Shown here: in pieces, positions 42,304 through 52,818 of the stretch
Position numbering within the stretch: position 1 is the first letter of the stretch
How the letters are laid out: every line of letters begins with the position of its first letter
NCBI GenBank assembly: GCA_018292915.2
Contig: JACVVK020000017.1
Location: 2,221,501-2,285,500 of the forward strand
From: Batillaria attramentaria
Taxonomy: Eukaryota; Mollusca; Gastropoda; Batillariidae
Length of the DNA stretch: 64,000 nucleotides
Direction: 5' to 3'
Made by a program: the position numbers and the translations under genes
Notes under the pieces: generated by a model
What the model saw: the letters and a program-made list of their open reading frames with translations, nothing else
What the model was told of the DNA's origin: nothing
Databases searched by the model: none

Positions 42304-42436
42304 GTCTCTTCGAGTCAAAGAGATGACTAACCGCAAGATGCCCATTATTTTGGTTTCGCTCGTCAGAAATGTTTTCTAAGATCTTTCAAAAATTCTCGTC
42401 TACAGGTCTGCCGGTTGGCTGGACATGGTTTGGTTT

Positions 42437-42447
<11 letters not shown>

Positions 42448-42496
<49 letters not shown>
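42448..42496. repeat. (AC)n microsatellite
   Basis: Uninterrupted AC array. Confidence 0.97.
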
Positions 42497-42498
<2 letters not shown>

Positions 42499-42600
42499 AA
42501 AGTTCTGGATTAACCATCAAAACAAGGATACGTAGCCAGTTCTTTGTCATATGTAAGCTGAAGATGAATCTATTAGCAAGACGTGTTTGATTTTTTAGGC

Positions 42601-42998
42601 TTAGTCGTTAGGTGACTCAGCCAACACGGCTGCATATAGCAACAAAAATAGGTACATATAACTTTCAATATTGTCTAAGTTGCACTCATGTGCAAGAGTT
42701 CGGGGTAGGCTTAACCCATGTACAGTCTGACCCAGGAAGGACTTAAGATCATTCAGAAAAAGTGAATTTTCCCCCTGTCTTAAGCCAATATTACAAGGGA
42801 AACAAAGTTGTCGACAGACCTTTGGAAGTCTTTACACATGACTTAGCCTCAGCAAATATGTCTTTAATAACGTTTAATTAATACATTTCCATTTATATCA
42901 GATCGCAGCAACTTTTCCCACAACATGGACCGTTGGAGATTATCAAAAGCGTTTCGATAATCGATAAATGTACAATACAACCTCTTCTTGTTTTGTAA
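42601..42998 (-). pseudogene. Decayed reverse transcriptase domain (non-LTR retrotransposon)
   Basis: The minus-strand translation, followed across two frame changes, gives KKRLYCTFIDYRNAFDNLQR. This is RT motif A with its catalytic Asp. VIKDIFAEAKSCVKT, CNIGLRQGEN (motif B) and FLNDLKSFLGQT follow, then ESYMYLFLLLYAAVLAESP. In intact relatives the last stretch carries YADD; here the two aspartates and neighbours are deleted. A further deletion follows GLRQGEN. It is a fossil RT segment that lacks its active site. RTE-like order is suspected but not established. Confidence 0.85.
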
Positions 42999-44000
42999 AG
43001 AGGCCTACAGTCATCGTCCCCACCGGCGCTTCAGCAGAGCCTCTTTTTCAGGCCACAGATGCTGCTCGCCTCGCCAGTCTCATGTCCGACGATGACCTCT
43101 ACTGCATAAGGTTCGCGACACATATAGAACCCAGTTCAATTCAATTTTCGTGTTTGCCCGTACCTAGAGAACAAGAACACGCGGTTTTTATTCTCAGATT
43201 CACAGCTGGGAACCCACGTGTCTGCAAAAGAACCACAAGAACTGGGAGGGCTAAATTTTACACGACGGTCCCAAGAGGTAGGAAATAATGTTTGCTTTCC
43301 TTGAGAAACGCCTGAGCTGCAAAACCGCAAAGCATATTGTACCAGTGGCGTGGTGCGCGCGCACGCACAAAGACCTTACGCGCCTCCTGTGTAAAAGAGC
43401 TAACCAGTCGTAAACAGAGTAGAAGTTTGTCACCTAGCCTTACAGAATTCACAATAGATTAAAGGCTGGGCAGCCGACTGTTTTTGCTGGGCAAAGAAAG
43501 GGGAAAAAAGGTTGGCAGAGGTAAGTTTATGACCCGTGTCAACACACCAGAGGACCTTTAACTGCGTGAGTCACGCGACTAAGAAATCCGGCCACATATA
43601 GGGTTGGTCCACTCCGCAACATACGTTGTTAAAGAGACACAAAAGAACTTTCTTCCAAACGGACAGATCCACGTGACCCGCTCACGATGACAAAAGCGTG
43701 ATACCATAAAAGGTACATGGATAATTATAGTCTTTTGTGGGCCGTGAATGAAGGCTGCTGTGCTATGGCGTCGAGCTCCTCAAGGGGAAGCAGTCCGAGT
43801 GTTGGTTACTCCGGATTGGGACTATAAGATATAAGATAAAAATTAATGGCCCATGGTCCAAAGGAGGAAAGTGTGTAGCATGTATAGTGACGACGTGGCA
43901 AAGCTACGAGCGCACGTCTGTAAAGCAGGCGCGTTATGTTAGGGGTGTCAGGGGGGGGCATGCTCCCCCAGAAGTTGTTTTTCATTTTTTTTCTCTAAAT
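42999..44000. other. No confirmed gene
   Basis: A 106-codon plus-strand frame at 42968-43288 starts inside the RT fossil and has no known domain. A small palindrome-like GGGGGGGCATGCTCCCCC lies at 43952-43969. Confidence 0.35.
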
Positions 44001-44395
44001 CTGTGCAATTTGGTGCATTTTGGCATGATTTTACGTGCTTCAGAGGAGGAAACACTGTTTTTTTTGTTGAGGAAAATGTTGAAAATTAGACGAAAATCTG
44101 TGAAGTTTGGTGCATTTTTTGGCATGATTTTCAGTGCTTCAGGGGCGGAAACACTGTTTTTTTTTTATTGAAGAAAATATTGAAAATTAGACCAAAATCT
44201 GTGCAATCTGGTGCATTTTGGCATGATTTTAAGTGCTTCAGGGGAGGAAACACGGGGTTTTTTTTTTGGTTGAGGAAAATGATTAAGATTCGACCAAAAT
44301 GTGCGCAATTTGTGTAATCTGTGTATTTTGGTATGATTTGTAAATGTGTCATTTTAGGAGACACTTTTTTAGGAGAGGAAAATATTTAGCCAAAG
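44001..44395. repeat. Tandem array, about 4 x 100 bp
   Basis: Units begin CTGTGCAATTTGGTGCATTTTGGCATGATTTT near 44001, 44098, 44199 and 44301. Each holds GTGCTTCAGGGG-GGAAACAC, a T-run, GAGGAAAATG and AAATTAGACCAAAAT. The last unit is degenerate. Confidence 0.93.
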
Positions 44396-44833
44396 GTGGA
44401 AATCCGCCAATTCGTGGAAGATTTTAAGCCGTGGATATACTACTGTGTGAGTATGTTGCCCCCTGGTAGGTAAAGGCCATAGGAGAACGTGACAGTAATG
44501 CTAGATCATGACCAATTAGCGTAACCGAACCGTTTGACATTAACAAGACGAAGACGAGCATTAGGTTTCTCAATTTATTCACATGCACGCTTGTCAGTCT
44601 ACACAGTGTAGTCGCTGTTAGAAGACAGAAAGTACTGATCAGCTTGAATTGGATTCGGATGCTAAACTACCTGTAAATACGCGCTTGGAGACATTGTGAG
44701 GCCTTGTTCTTGGGAACCACAATAAAATCAGACAGATGGTGAGTGACAATTTTTAAACTCTGGTAGTTTCTCAAAAACCTCAAGAACGCAGCTGGTAATG
44801 TGTCCTGAGCCCTGCTGCTGGTGGAATGGCAGG

Positions 44834-44835
<2 letters not shown>

Positions 44836-44879
<44 letters not shown>
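44836..44879. repeat. (GT)n microsatellite
   Basis: Uninterrupted GT array. Confidence 0.97.
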
Positions 44880-44882
<3 letters not shown>

Positions 44883-44951
44883 GTCAGTATGCGTTGCAGA
44901 CTCTTACTACATTGTACTATTACGACTGCTACTATGCACTGCTACTGCTAA

Positions 44952-45189
44952 TAAACTAGTGTCCAAAAGAAACGATACCAAAGGTTGGCAAGGACATACA
45001 ATAAAAGCAGAACAATACAGAAATTTCAGAGTGGTATATTTCATTAGCAAATGTTTCCGGTATTCCCGAGCGCAGACGCTGTATCTGGGACGTGGGATAC
45101 GTAAACCTATGTTTTTAGGCCCCGGGGATCACTTTGCACAAAAACATTCTGACAACAGTTTGGTATCGTTTCTTTTGGACACTAGTTTA
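44952..45189. mobile_element. Tc1/mariner-type MITE, ~28-bp TIRs, TA flanks
   Basis: The left end AACTAGTGTCCAAAAGAAAC and the right end, its reverse complement, continue matching through GATACCAAA. TA lies outside on both sides (44952-44953, 45188-45189). The body of 234 bp has no transposase. TA duplication with such ends fits Tc1/mariner. Confidence 0.9.
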
Positions 45190-45290
45190 CTTCCGTTTTA
45201 TCTCAAACAGCACTGAGGGTGCCTAAATGTGTTTTTTTTTTTAATTTTTTTTTTAAAGGATACACATAAAAATACAATCCCGACAATGTA

Positions 45291-45500
45291 CCTCCCCTAA
45301 AATGTTGGGGAGCCAGGGTGGCCGAATGGTAGAGCGTTGGACTCTCAATGCTCGGGTCGTGAGTTCGAATCCCGCCGGCTGGGGCCAAACATTTGTGCTG
45401 GCCTTTTTTCTCGTTGCCCCGTCTTTGATATCACCCTTATGTGGTGGAAAAGGACGTTAAACTCCCAAACACCCACCCACCCACCCTCCCCTAAAATGTT
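45291..45500 (+). mobile_element. SINE-1, full length with perfect 16-bp TSD (reference copy)
   Basis: CCTCCCCTAAAATGTT is at 45291-45306 and 45485-45500. The 178-bp insert contains A box TGGCCGAATGG, B box GAGTTCGAATCCC, core GTTGCCCCGTCTTTGATATC, and (CCCA)n end. A 4-bp CCGG insertion lies just after the B box. This is the clearest proof of the SINE-1 boundaries. Confidence 0.97.
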
Positions 45501-45790
45501 AAACATCAGAACTAGAGTTACATGCGACCCTAAGAACCGCGACATGAGTTAGCTTTTATTGCACTCTAACAATCTGGCTGAGTGTGCAGTTTCCATTCAG
45601 CCAGCAGTACTTGTATTGCACGCCTCTCCCCAATTTTAACTGCAGTGTCCGGAAAGTTATATTCAGCACTGAATCGACAAAGAAACCCTATTGCGGTTTT
45701 ACAGGTGCGGGGCATGCCATGCGTGTAAAACCCTTGACACCCTTTAAAGGCGCACCGTCCGATTTTTTTTTGTTTTGTTTTGTTTTGCTG

Positions 45791-46004
45791 CTAATAGTGA
45801 GATTTAGTAGGATTTCGTACGGAGGACGTCGTTGAGCAGCGTAACCCATTTGCATGTAAATTAGGCACGTTACGGGTGCCATTAGCCAACTGCAGCGCGT
45901 TAGCAGCTCGCGGCCTCTGCCGTGTGAGCCTAATTTACATGTAAGTGGGTTACGCTGCTCAGCGAAGTCCTCTTTACGAAGTCCTACAAAATCTCACTAA
46001 TAAT
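45791..46004. mobile_element. Foldback/MITE-like inverted repeat, ~77-bp arms
   Basis: The left arm 45791-45866 and right arm 45928-46004 are inverted copies with roughly one mismatch in eight. Shared words include GAGCAGCGTAACCCA, ATGTAAATTAGGC and TAGTGAGATTT. The loop is about 61 bp. TSD not found. Confidence 0.85.
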
Positions 46005-46723
46005 TGTCTTCGCTAGCTGCAGTGGTGTTCCTCCCCAAACTTCACGCGCCGATCCCGCCTCTCATCGCGTCTCTGCCACAGTTGATAATCAGTACGCACA
46101 AATAGGGTCGATCCGTCCCCCATCCGTTAGACTATTTTGATTCCACCCCAACACGGTGGAAAAAGACGTTACATCTGCAATCAACCAGCTCTTTGTGAAG
46201 CCTAGAAATGTCAGACTGTGAGCCTTTAAGTCAACACGTCTCGCCGTTGCGCTTTTGAAAAGTTCAGTGTCCTTTCCCACGCCACGCTCACTGCACAAAG
46301 CATTCCTACCTGAAAGGGTGAACAGGTTAAGCGAGAACGATCGAAGTCTACCGACCGATTCACGAGTTTTACGAATGATACCGCACGATTTTCCGGTTGA
46401 GTCGTCTGAAAGTAAGTGTGCATTTCGGGGGGTAAAAAGTTCCGTCATGCAGGGTTGGTCGTTTTCAGGAATGAGCGAGTGGGTTAACTACGCGTGTGTT
46501 TCCGCAATATTACCTCTTGTTTTGCTCCTTTACCTAATGACCGACACGGTGGATTGGGAAATAACGGTGGCGTAGACTGAAATAATTGCGGCAGCAAGTC
46601 TAGGGGGTCACCAGTGGAGCTGTAAGTGGTGAGGGTGTGCGGGTGCGGGTGAGGGGGGTGAGGTGGGTGGAGGAGGTCGAGGTTTCGGGGAGGTCTGGGA
46701 GTGTCTGGAAACATCTTTTATTT
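46005..46723. other. No confirmed gene
   Basis: A 119-codon minus-strand frame (46089-46448) overlaps a 106-codon plus-strand frame; neither is recognised. GGGTG-rich stretch at 46632-46700. Confidence 0.3.
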
Positions 46724-47128
46724 AATAATAATAATAATAATAATAATGAGTATTGTATAGGCGCTTTACCCAATTTCACGAATCGGGTCAAAGCGCCGCG
46801 AACTGAACCCAGCACGCACGGTCACGCGAATCACACGCATTCTGTCACACACTGGACATAAACACATTACAATCACGTGGTGCGAAGGGTCAACTCAGCT
46901 ATTTAAATTTCGGAATATAGAATTGCATTTATTTTTCAAATTTGGTGGGCTGAACATTTCCAAAGCAGAGGGGGAGGAAGCCGGAGTACCCGGAGAGAAC
47001 CCCCGACGATCGGTCCGAATGAACGGTGCCACATACGAGAAGGACAAATTATTTGCACCGAGTGGGACTCGAACCTCAGACCTCTCGCATTGGTGACAAG
47101 TCTCTTAACCACTAGAGCACCGACCGCC
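46724..47128 (-). mobile_element. SINE-2, full length (reference copy)
   Basis: On the minus strand: head GGCGGTCGGTGCTCTAGTGGTTAAG (A box) and GAGGTTCGAGTCCCACTC (B box), then GGGGGTTCTCTCCGGGTACTCCGGCTTCC. The GCAATTCTATATTCCGAAATTTAAATAGCTGAGTTGACC body follows, then the GTAAAGCGCCTATACAATACTC end and (ATT)n. 405 bp. Confidence 0.9.
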
Positions 47129-47987
47129 AAAGGCTAGGAGGCAGTGCAGTCCCTCGCTTCATCTTCGATCATGTCTGTAAAACATATCTACGATCCAGCA
47201 GTTTGTTGGTTTGTTTCTGTTCGTTGTTTTGTGATTCTCACAGCCCAGGATTAGTGCCATTGCTGACGGTCAGGTCACATCCAAGTTTTGCTTATTTCAA
47301 TTTCAGAGAGAAAAAAAGTTAAGGGTTCGTTGAGAAAATGCTTCAGTTTCAAATGAAGCATTGGAAAGATGAAGATTTCATTTATACTGTGTTCAGAAAA
47401 GACACAACTGTAAAGGAAATATGCACGCGGAAAGAAAACGAACAAACACTAAAACTGCGGTAAGGTTTATGAGGGCTAGATCTATCACTTGTCAACGGCC
47501 AGACTGAATGACAAAAGGAAATTGAGCTCTGCGCGTGCCTAGATTCTCACTGTTTTTGTTTTTGTTTTTTTTCCTGTTTTCACCGCTTATGTTGCTATTG
47601 CCCTGTCCAAACAAACTCTCCACCTCTTGTTCCCTGCACTGTTCCGCGGCACCTCACATAGAGACCTTGAGTCAGTAACAAGGGATTAGAGGGTCAATGG
47701 CACTTGAGACTCACATACCCCTTTCTTGACAGTCGGACCTCAAAGCAGCAGTTGTCCACTTGTCCTGTTTCGGAGCACTTCAGCACTGGGTTCGTCCTCG
47801 GTCAGTTGGAAGTAATGTGCAATGTGGGTTGTAGGTCTGGCCGTAGTGAACGGGGCGTTTAGGGTGCGAATGGGGGACGGGTATTAGAGGTGTACAGGTA
47901 ATGGTTTTAAATATATTTACATATGCTGGTTAGTCTGATGTATATTGGTGCACAATTATTATTGATACTGGTGCAGTTTCTGGTATA
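47129..47987. other. No recognisable feature
   Basis: No repeat partner within the window and no exon with good splice sites was seen. Confidence 0.35.
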
Positions 47988-48039
47988 TCATCATCATCAT
48001 CATCCTCCTCCTCCTCATCGTCGTCGTCGTCGTCGTCAT

Positions 48040-48080
<41 letters not shown>

Positions 48081-48117
48081 GCACCACCACCACCACCACC
48101 ACCACCACCACCACCAT
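47988..48117. repeat. Compound trinucleotide array ATC-CTC-GTC-ATC-AGC-ACC
   Basis: Six consecutive triplet blocks share one phase. The plus frame reads runs of His, Pro, Arg, His, Gln, His. The frame lacks non-repeat coding support. Confidence 0.95.
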
Positions 48118-50324
48118 AATGGCGTGTGGAAATACATGTATTTGCATAAAATTACTTAGTATCTTTGAATTGTAATAAAATGTGCGTGTAACGTTTCAGA
48201 CTTTGAGGAGTCCCCCCCCCCCTCATATTCTAAATAATGCTGACCAAGACAATTTATTTACAAATTGGAAATAATAAACTATCCGAAAATTCTGCAACGT
48301 CTCAATTTTCAGCATAATCAGTAACAGCTGAATAGAAGACCATCTCTATCGACATTTGGTAAAGGACATAAGCGCCATAGCTTCTATAAGCAATTCCACG
48401 GTAGATTTTTCTCCTACGCTTTAAAAATATTGTTTTCCTTTTTCTTTTTTCTTTTCCATTTCTTAACACTTAGCTAAATAAGAGAGCATAAGCCGCAATT
48501 TTCACATCCACGTACAAGGAAGCAGCGGCTACAGAAAGGGTAGCCGTTTCACCCAGTCCACCCAAAATGTCACAACCAGCGAAAGACCTCACTGACTTCT
48601 CTCCCCCCGGACTCTAACTCTCCCCCTGGAAAAGAGAACTAAAAGTTCAACAATGAAGTGACAGGAGATGAAGACTCTTCACCACGCCTAATCCTAAGGG
48701 GCGGGGCCGAGGGGCGTGGCGTGTCCACAAAACTCTGTAAGGGGTTGTTGAATCCCGGGGGTCTGAGCCGAGGACCTCAGTCACAGTGATTGCTGCTTGA
48801 CTCTGCTGTGGACTGGTTGACTTTTGCCCTCTTCAGCACAATGGTTTGATCTGCCGTGTCCTGTTTCGAAAATGGCGTTTGATTCTTTTTAATGGCTTCC
48901 TGCTGCCCGTTCGGAATGGGGAAAGTTGTCAAAGAGAATAAGGATGGTCTGATGGTGTGTGAAAGTTAACCAGAAAGAAAATGCGTCTTCAGTGACACAG
49001 AATAGACCTGTAGAGTTATGAACAAAGAAACACATGAAGTTTAGCGAGAAACAAAAGACAGACACAATCTAGCAAGAATTTAGCACACACGTCTGATGTC
49101 AAAGACGGGGGCAAAGAAAAGAAAAGCATGAATGCAATGTGAATTCAGCAAGGATGAAGTGTGACTTCAGCAAGGATAAAATGCGAATTCAGTAAGAAAG
49201 AGGACGAATATGAATATATCAGGCACAAAGAAAAGAAGTCACATAAATTTTGCGACAAAGATGTTCGAATTTAGAAACGTACAAGTATGAATTTAAGAAA
49301 AAAAAAAAAAACAAACAAAAAAAAAAAAAACACCACCAACAACAGCAACAAAAACTTGAAGTAGTTTGACTTATTTCCTGATCATTGCCAAATACATCAA
49401 TTCAAAGGCAAAGCGCCTGTTTCACAAGCTTGGTACACCTCCATCACCGAACCTAACCACAAGGGGATAACGCATTCGTCAATTGTCAACACCTGTCTAC
49501 ATTTCGAACTTGTACGGTGTTGCGGGGTGAGATACGACAATCCTTCTACGCTGTCTTCGCCGTTGTCAGAGCTGTGGGATGTGAGCCTCTGACATTTGCC
49601 TCTGTCATCTGGAAGGGAGGGTGGGCGGGATGTGGACACTGTCAGACTGACATCTCTAAGCTCCTGTTTGTTGTCTGTCAATGCTGAACCCTGGGACCTC
49701 TTTATCATCCCCCTGTATCCCAGCGTCTGTGGTTTACTGAGTCAGACTCTAATAAGACAGAAAAGAAAAACCTGGGACTACGGATTTGGGCTTGTGGTTA
49801 ACCTTTTCACTGCCACACACGTTTTCGGTCACTCACTGATAGTTTCCCTTCACATGATAATTATGCTTCACTTTGCTCCACAAAGGGAGTAAAACGTACT
49901 TGTATGTGAAGAGTTTTTCTTCCGACCACTAAAACGACTCCATTTTGAACAAGTGACTTCTGGGCTAGAGGCGCGGGTCATGCAGTTCTGCAGCTATGGC
50001 AGTGAATGGGTTAAGGCCTCCGCCTGTTGATCCTGAGCTGCCTGGTTTGAGTCCCTGGTGGGCAGGAATTTGGCGTTTGATTTTCCTTTCCAAATCGAGT
50101 CAAAATCACGTGCACAGACTCGTTTACGGTGTCCCGCCTTCGTGTACACATGCGCGCACAAATATCAAGCGTGCACGCTAAAAATCCGACGTCCATCTTT
50201 CGGAAAGGAGTAGGCTGTTGCCGATGGCGTGGAAAAACAGAAATACTGTCGCGCGCACCAGAGTGAATAGCAGGGTGAAGGTTAGCACATATACAAACGC
50301 CACAGCCTCAGTCTTCCGAGAGGC
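48118..50324. other. No confirmed gene; possible GC-box promoter
   Basis: At 48699-48725 GGGGCGGGGCCGAGGGGCGTGG holds Sp1/KLF-type boxes in otherwise AT-rich DNA, but no exon follows convincingly. Overlapping 103- and 98-codon frames at 49397-49892 are unassigned. A tRNA-like relic (GGTTAAGGCCTCCGCC and GGTTTGAGTCCCTGG) lies at 50010-50062. A-run at 49299-49331. Confidence 0.35.
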
Positions 50325-50590
50325 TGGGTGGTTTGTTTGAGAGTTTAACGTCCTCTTCCACCACACGCGGCTGATATCAAAGACGGGCCCCCCCAAAAAA
50401 AAAACCAAAAAAAAAACAACAAAAAAACAACAACAAAAAAACAACAACAAAAAAAACAACCCCCCCCCCAAAAAAAAAACAAACAAACAAAAAACAAACA
50501 AGGCCAACACAAATATGTGGCCCCATCCGGGATTCGAACTCACGACCCGAGCATTGAGTCCAAAACTCTACCACTCGGCTATCCCAGCTC
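50325..50590 (-). mobile_element. SINE-1 copy with A/C-rich expansion in its core
   Basis: Head/B box (GAGTTCGAATCCCGG) at 50523-50590 and end (CGTCTTTGATATCAGCC, GTGGAAGAGGACGTTAAAC) at 50330-50385. Between them are about 110 bp of CAAAA/CCCC simple sequence. Confidence 0.85.
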
Positions 50591-50802
50591 GTCTGCAGAG
50601 AGAGAGAGAAACAAACCACAAAAGGCGAAGATCAAATGAACGAAAATGTCTCCACCGCAAAAAGCAACACGTTCCCACGATTACGCTAAGACTGTGACAG
50701 CTGAGATAACTTGACCTTTTGCGGCCCCACCCCTACAGGCATACATGTGAACGTCCTGACCTCACAACCAGGTACAGGGAGGGGGCGGGCGGGGAGACGT
50801 CA

Positions 50803-51128
50803 GGGCCCGCATGTGATAGTCGATGTTAGGGCTTTTAGCCCCGGGTTAGAGTCTAACCTCGAACTAAACTAGCTCAAGGGTTAAATTCTCTGTTGTTTTT
50901 TGTTTGTTTGTTTGTTTGTTTGTTTGTTTGTTTGTTTGTTTGTTTTAAATCAGGAAGCGGGTCCATTCCAGCAAGGTGCCTATGCCGTTATTGAAGGATT
51001 TTTCTCTTCCTTTGTTCGCTTCCGTTTTTTTTTTTTAATTTAATTTTGTTTTGGGGTTTCTTTTGTCCTAGTCCCGGTTAGGCCCGTAGCTGTGGGCTAA
51101 ATTAACCTCGAGTTTTACGTACGGATCC
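50803..51128. mobile_element. MITE family M1, copy 2
   Basis: Colinear with 24821-25095 but longer because of a (GTTT)n expansion at 50897-50945. Ends GGGCCCGCATGTGA and TTTTACGTACGGATCC are diverged versions of the copy 1 TIRs. Confidence 0.82.
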
Positions 51129-51149
51129 AGGATGGGAACTTTAAAAAAA

Positions 51150-51300
51150 AAATTTTTTAGCGCTATTTCCACGTGTACAAGGCTTCAAAGAAGCCAAGTT
51201 ATGTTTTGGAACAGTTTCGCTTGTGAAGTCGGCTGTACTCTTATCTTAATGATTAGTAGAGCTCTAAATGCGATACACGTACTAAGGTGGCCGCAGAGTG
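51150..51300 (+). repeat. Dispersed repeat R5, 5' fragment
   Basis: TATGTTTTGGAACAGTTTCGC and TTAATGATTAGTAGAGCTCTAAATGCGATAC match 20190-20275. Confidence 0.7.
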
Positions 51301-51428
51301 CGGACAGAATGTCAGGCATACAGTCTGTGAGGGAACAACATCTGAGACCAAAGTCGGTATACATACATAGCTACGCATGTGTTGTAGGCGACAATGTTAC
51401 ATGTTTGAAAGCAGTGACACGTACGTAC

Positions 51429-51475
<47 letters not shown>
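51429..51475. repeat. (CAA)n microsatellite
   Basis: About 15 uninterrupted CAA/ACA units. Confidence 0.97.
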
Positions 51476-51844
51476 TTAAAAATACCTACTGTTGAAAGAT
51501 AAATTCTTCTTGGCTGGTAAAATTTTGAGTTTTTGCAGAATTGAGGGGGTGGGGGAGGGGTGTGAGAGAAGGTTCTTATTTTCACTGAAATGTCTTTTTA
51601 TTAACCCGTGTAGACGCATGAAGGACAAAATTGCATGGTTGTGTATGCATTGGAAAGTTTCACCAACGATGGAAGTTCGCCCAAATATATTCAAAGAAAA
51701 ATGAACAACAACAAAAGAAAAACACAACAACCAAGAAAAACAGCAAAAAGAACCAAAAACTAAGTCTGTCTCTGAATTTGAGGATGAACATTGCTGAACT
51801 AGTGAAGGCAAGACAATATCAAGACGACTGCATCTCACGAAGCG

Positions 51845-52781
51845 TAAACCTTATAAACGTTAGCTAAACCTCGCGTGACCACCTTCTTCATTGTCTTCTA
51901 TATCTCTTAGTCTTCATTTTTTTAATGTGCAAGACAGCACAAGCTTAACATGCCTAGCATCGCACTCTAATGCAAAATGTAAAACCTTATAAACGTTAGA
52001 TAAACTTCGCGTGACCGCCTTCATCATTTGTCTTCTATTTCTCTTTGTCTTTCTTTTTTTAACGTGCAAGACAACACAAGCTTAACATGCCTAGCATAAA
52101 AAACCTTATAAACGTTGGCTAAACTTCGCGTGACCGCCTTCTTCATTTGTCTTCTATTTCTCTTTGTCTTTCTTTTTTTAACGTGCAAGACAACACAAGC
52201 TTAACATGCCTAGCATAAAAAACCTCATAAACGTTGGCTAAACTTCGCGTGACCGCCTTCTTCATTTGTCTTCTATTTCTCTTTGTCTTTCTTCTTTTTT
52301 TTTTTACCTACAAGACAACACTAGCTTAACATGCCTAGCATCGCACTGTAATACAAAATGTAAAACCTTATAAACGTTAGCTAAACTTCGCGTGACCGCC
52401 TTCTTCATTTGTCTTCTATTTCGCTTTGTCTTTCTTTTTTTTTTTTACGTACAAGACAGCACAAGCTTAACATGCCTAGCATCGCACTGTAATACAAAAT
52501 GTAAAACCTTATAAACGTTAGATAAACTTCGCGTGATCGCCTTCATCATTTGTCTCGTATTTCTCTTTGTCATCCTTTTCTTACGTGCAAGACAACACAA
52601 GCTTAACATGCCTAGCATCGCACTCTAATACAAAATGTAAAACCTTATAAACGTTAGCTAAACTTCGCGTGACCGCCTTCTTCATTTGTCTTCTATTTCT
52701 CTTTGTCTTTCTTCTTTTTTTTTTTACCTACAAGACAGCACAAGCTTAACATGCCTAGCATCGCACTGTAATACAAAATGT
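51845..52781. repeat. Satellite-like tandem array, 7 units of 119-143 bp
   Basis: Units start AAACCTTATAAACGTTAGC at about 51846, 51981, 52100, 52219, 52362, 52503 and 52639. Each has ACTTCGCGTGACCGCC, a T-rich centre and CAAGCTTAACATGCCTAGCAT. Units 2 and 3 lack the terminal 20 bp (CGCACTCTAATACAAAATGT), which creates two length classes. Confidence 0.96.
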
Positions 52782-52818
52782 AGGTTACATTTACGGCAGT
52801 TTTTTTCAAGCCGTCACC

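Noticed and set aside
45307..45380. tRNA gene
   Set aside because: A and B boxes are present but no full cloverleaf with paired acceptor ends is seen, and the sequence belongs to SINE-1, which recurs throughout with TSDs. The same applies at 30127-30200, 15149-15220 and 2264-2340.
47923..48159. His/Gln/Arg-repeat protein
   Set aside because: Purely the compound triplet array; the non-repeat flanks show no coding features.
50178..50619. Phe/Leu-rich membrane protein on the minus strand
   Set aside because: It is a translation of the A/C-rich expansion within a SINE-1 copy.
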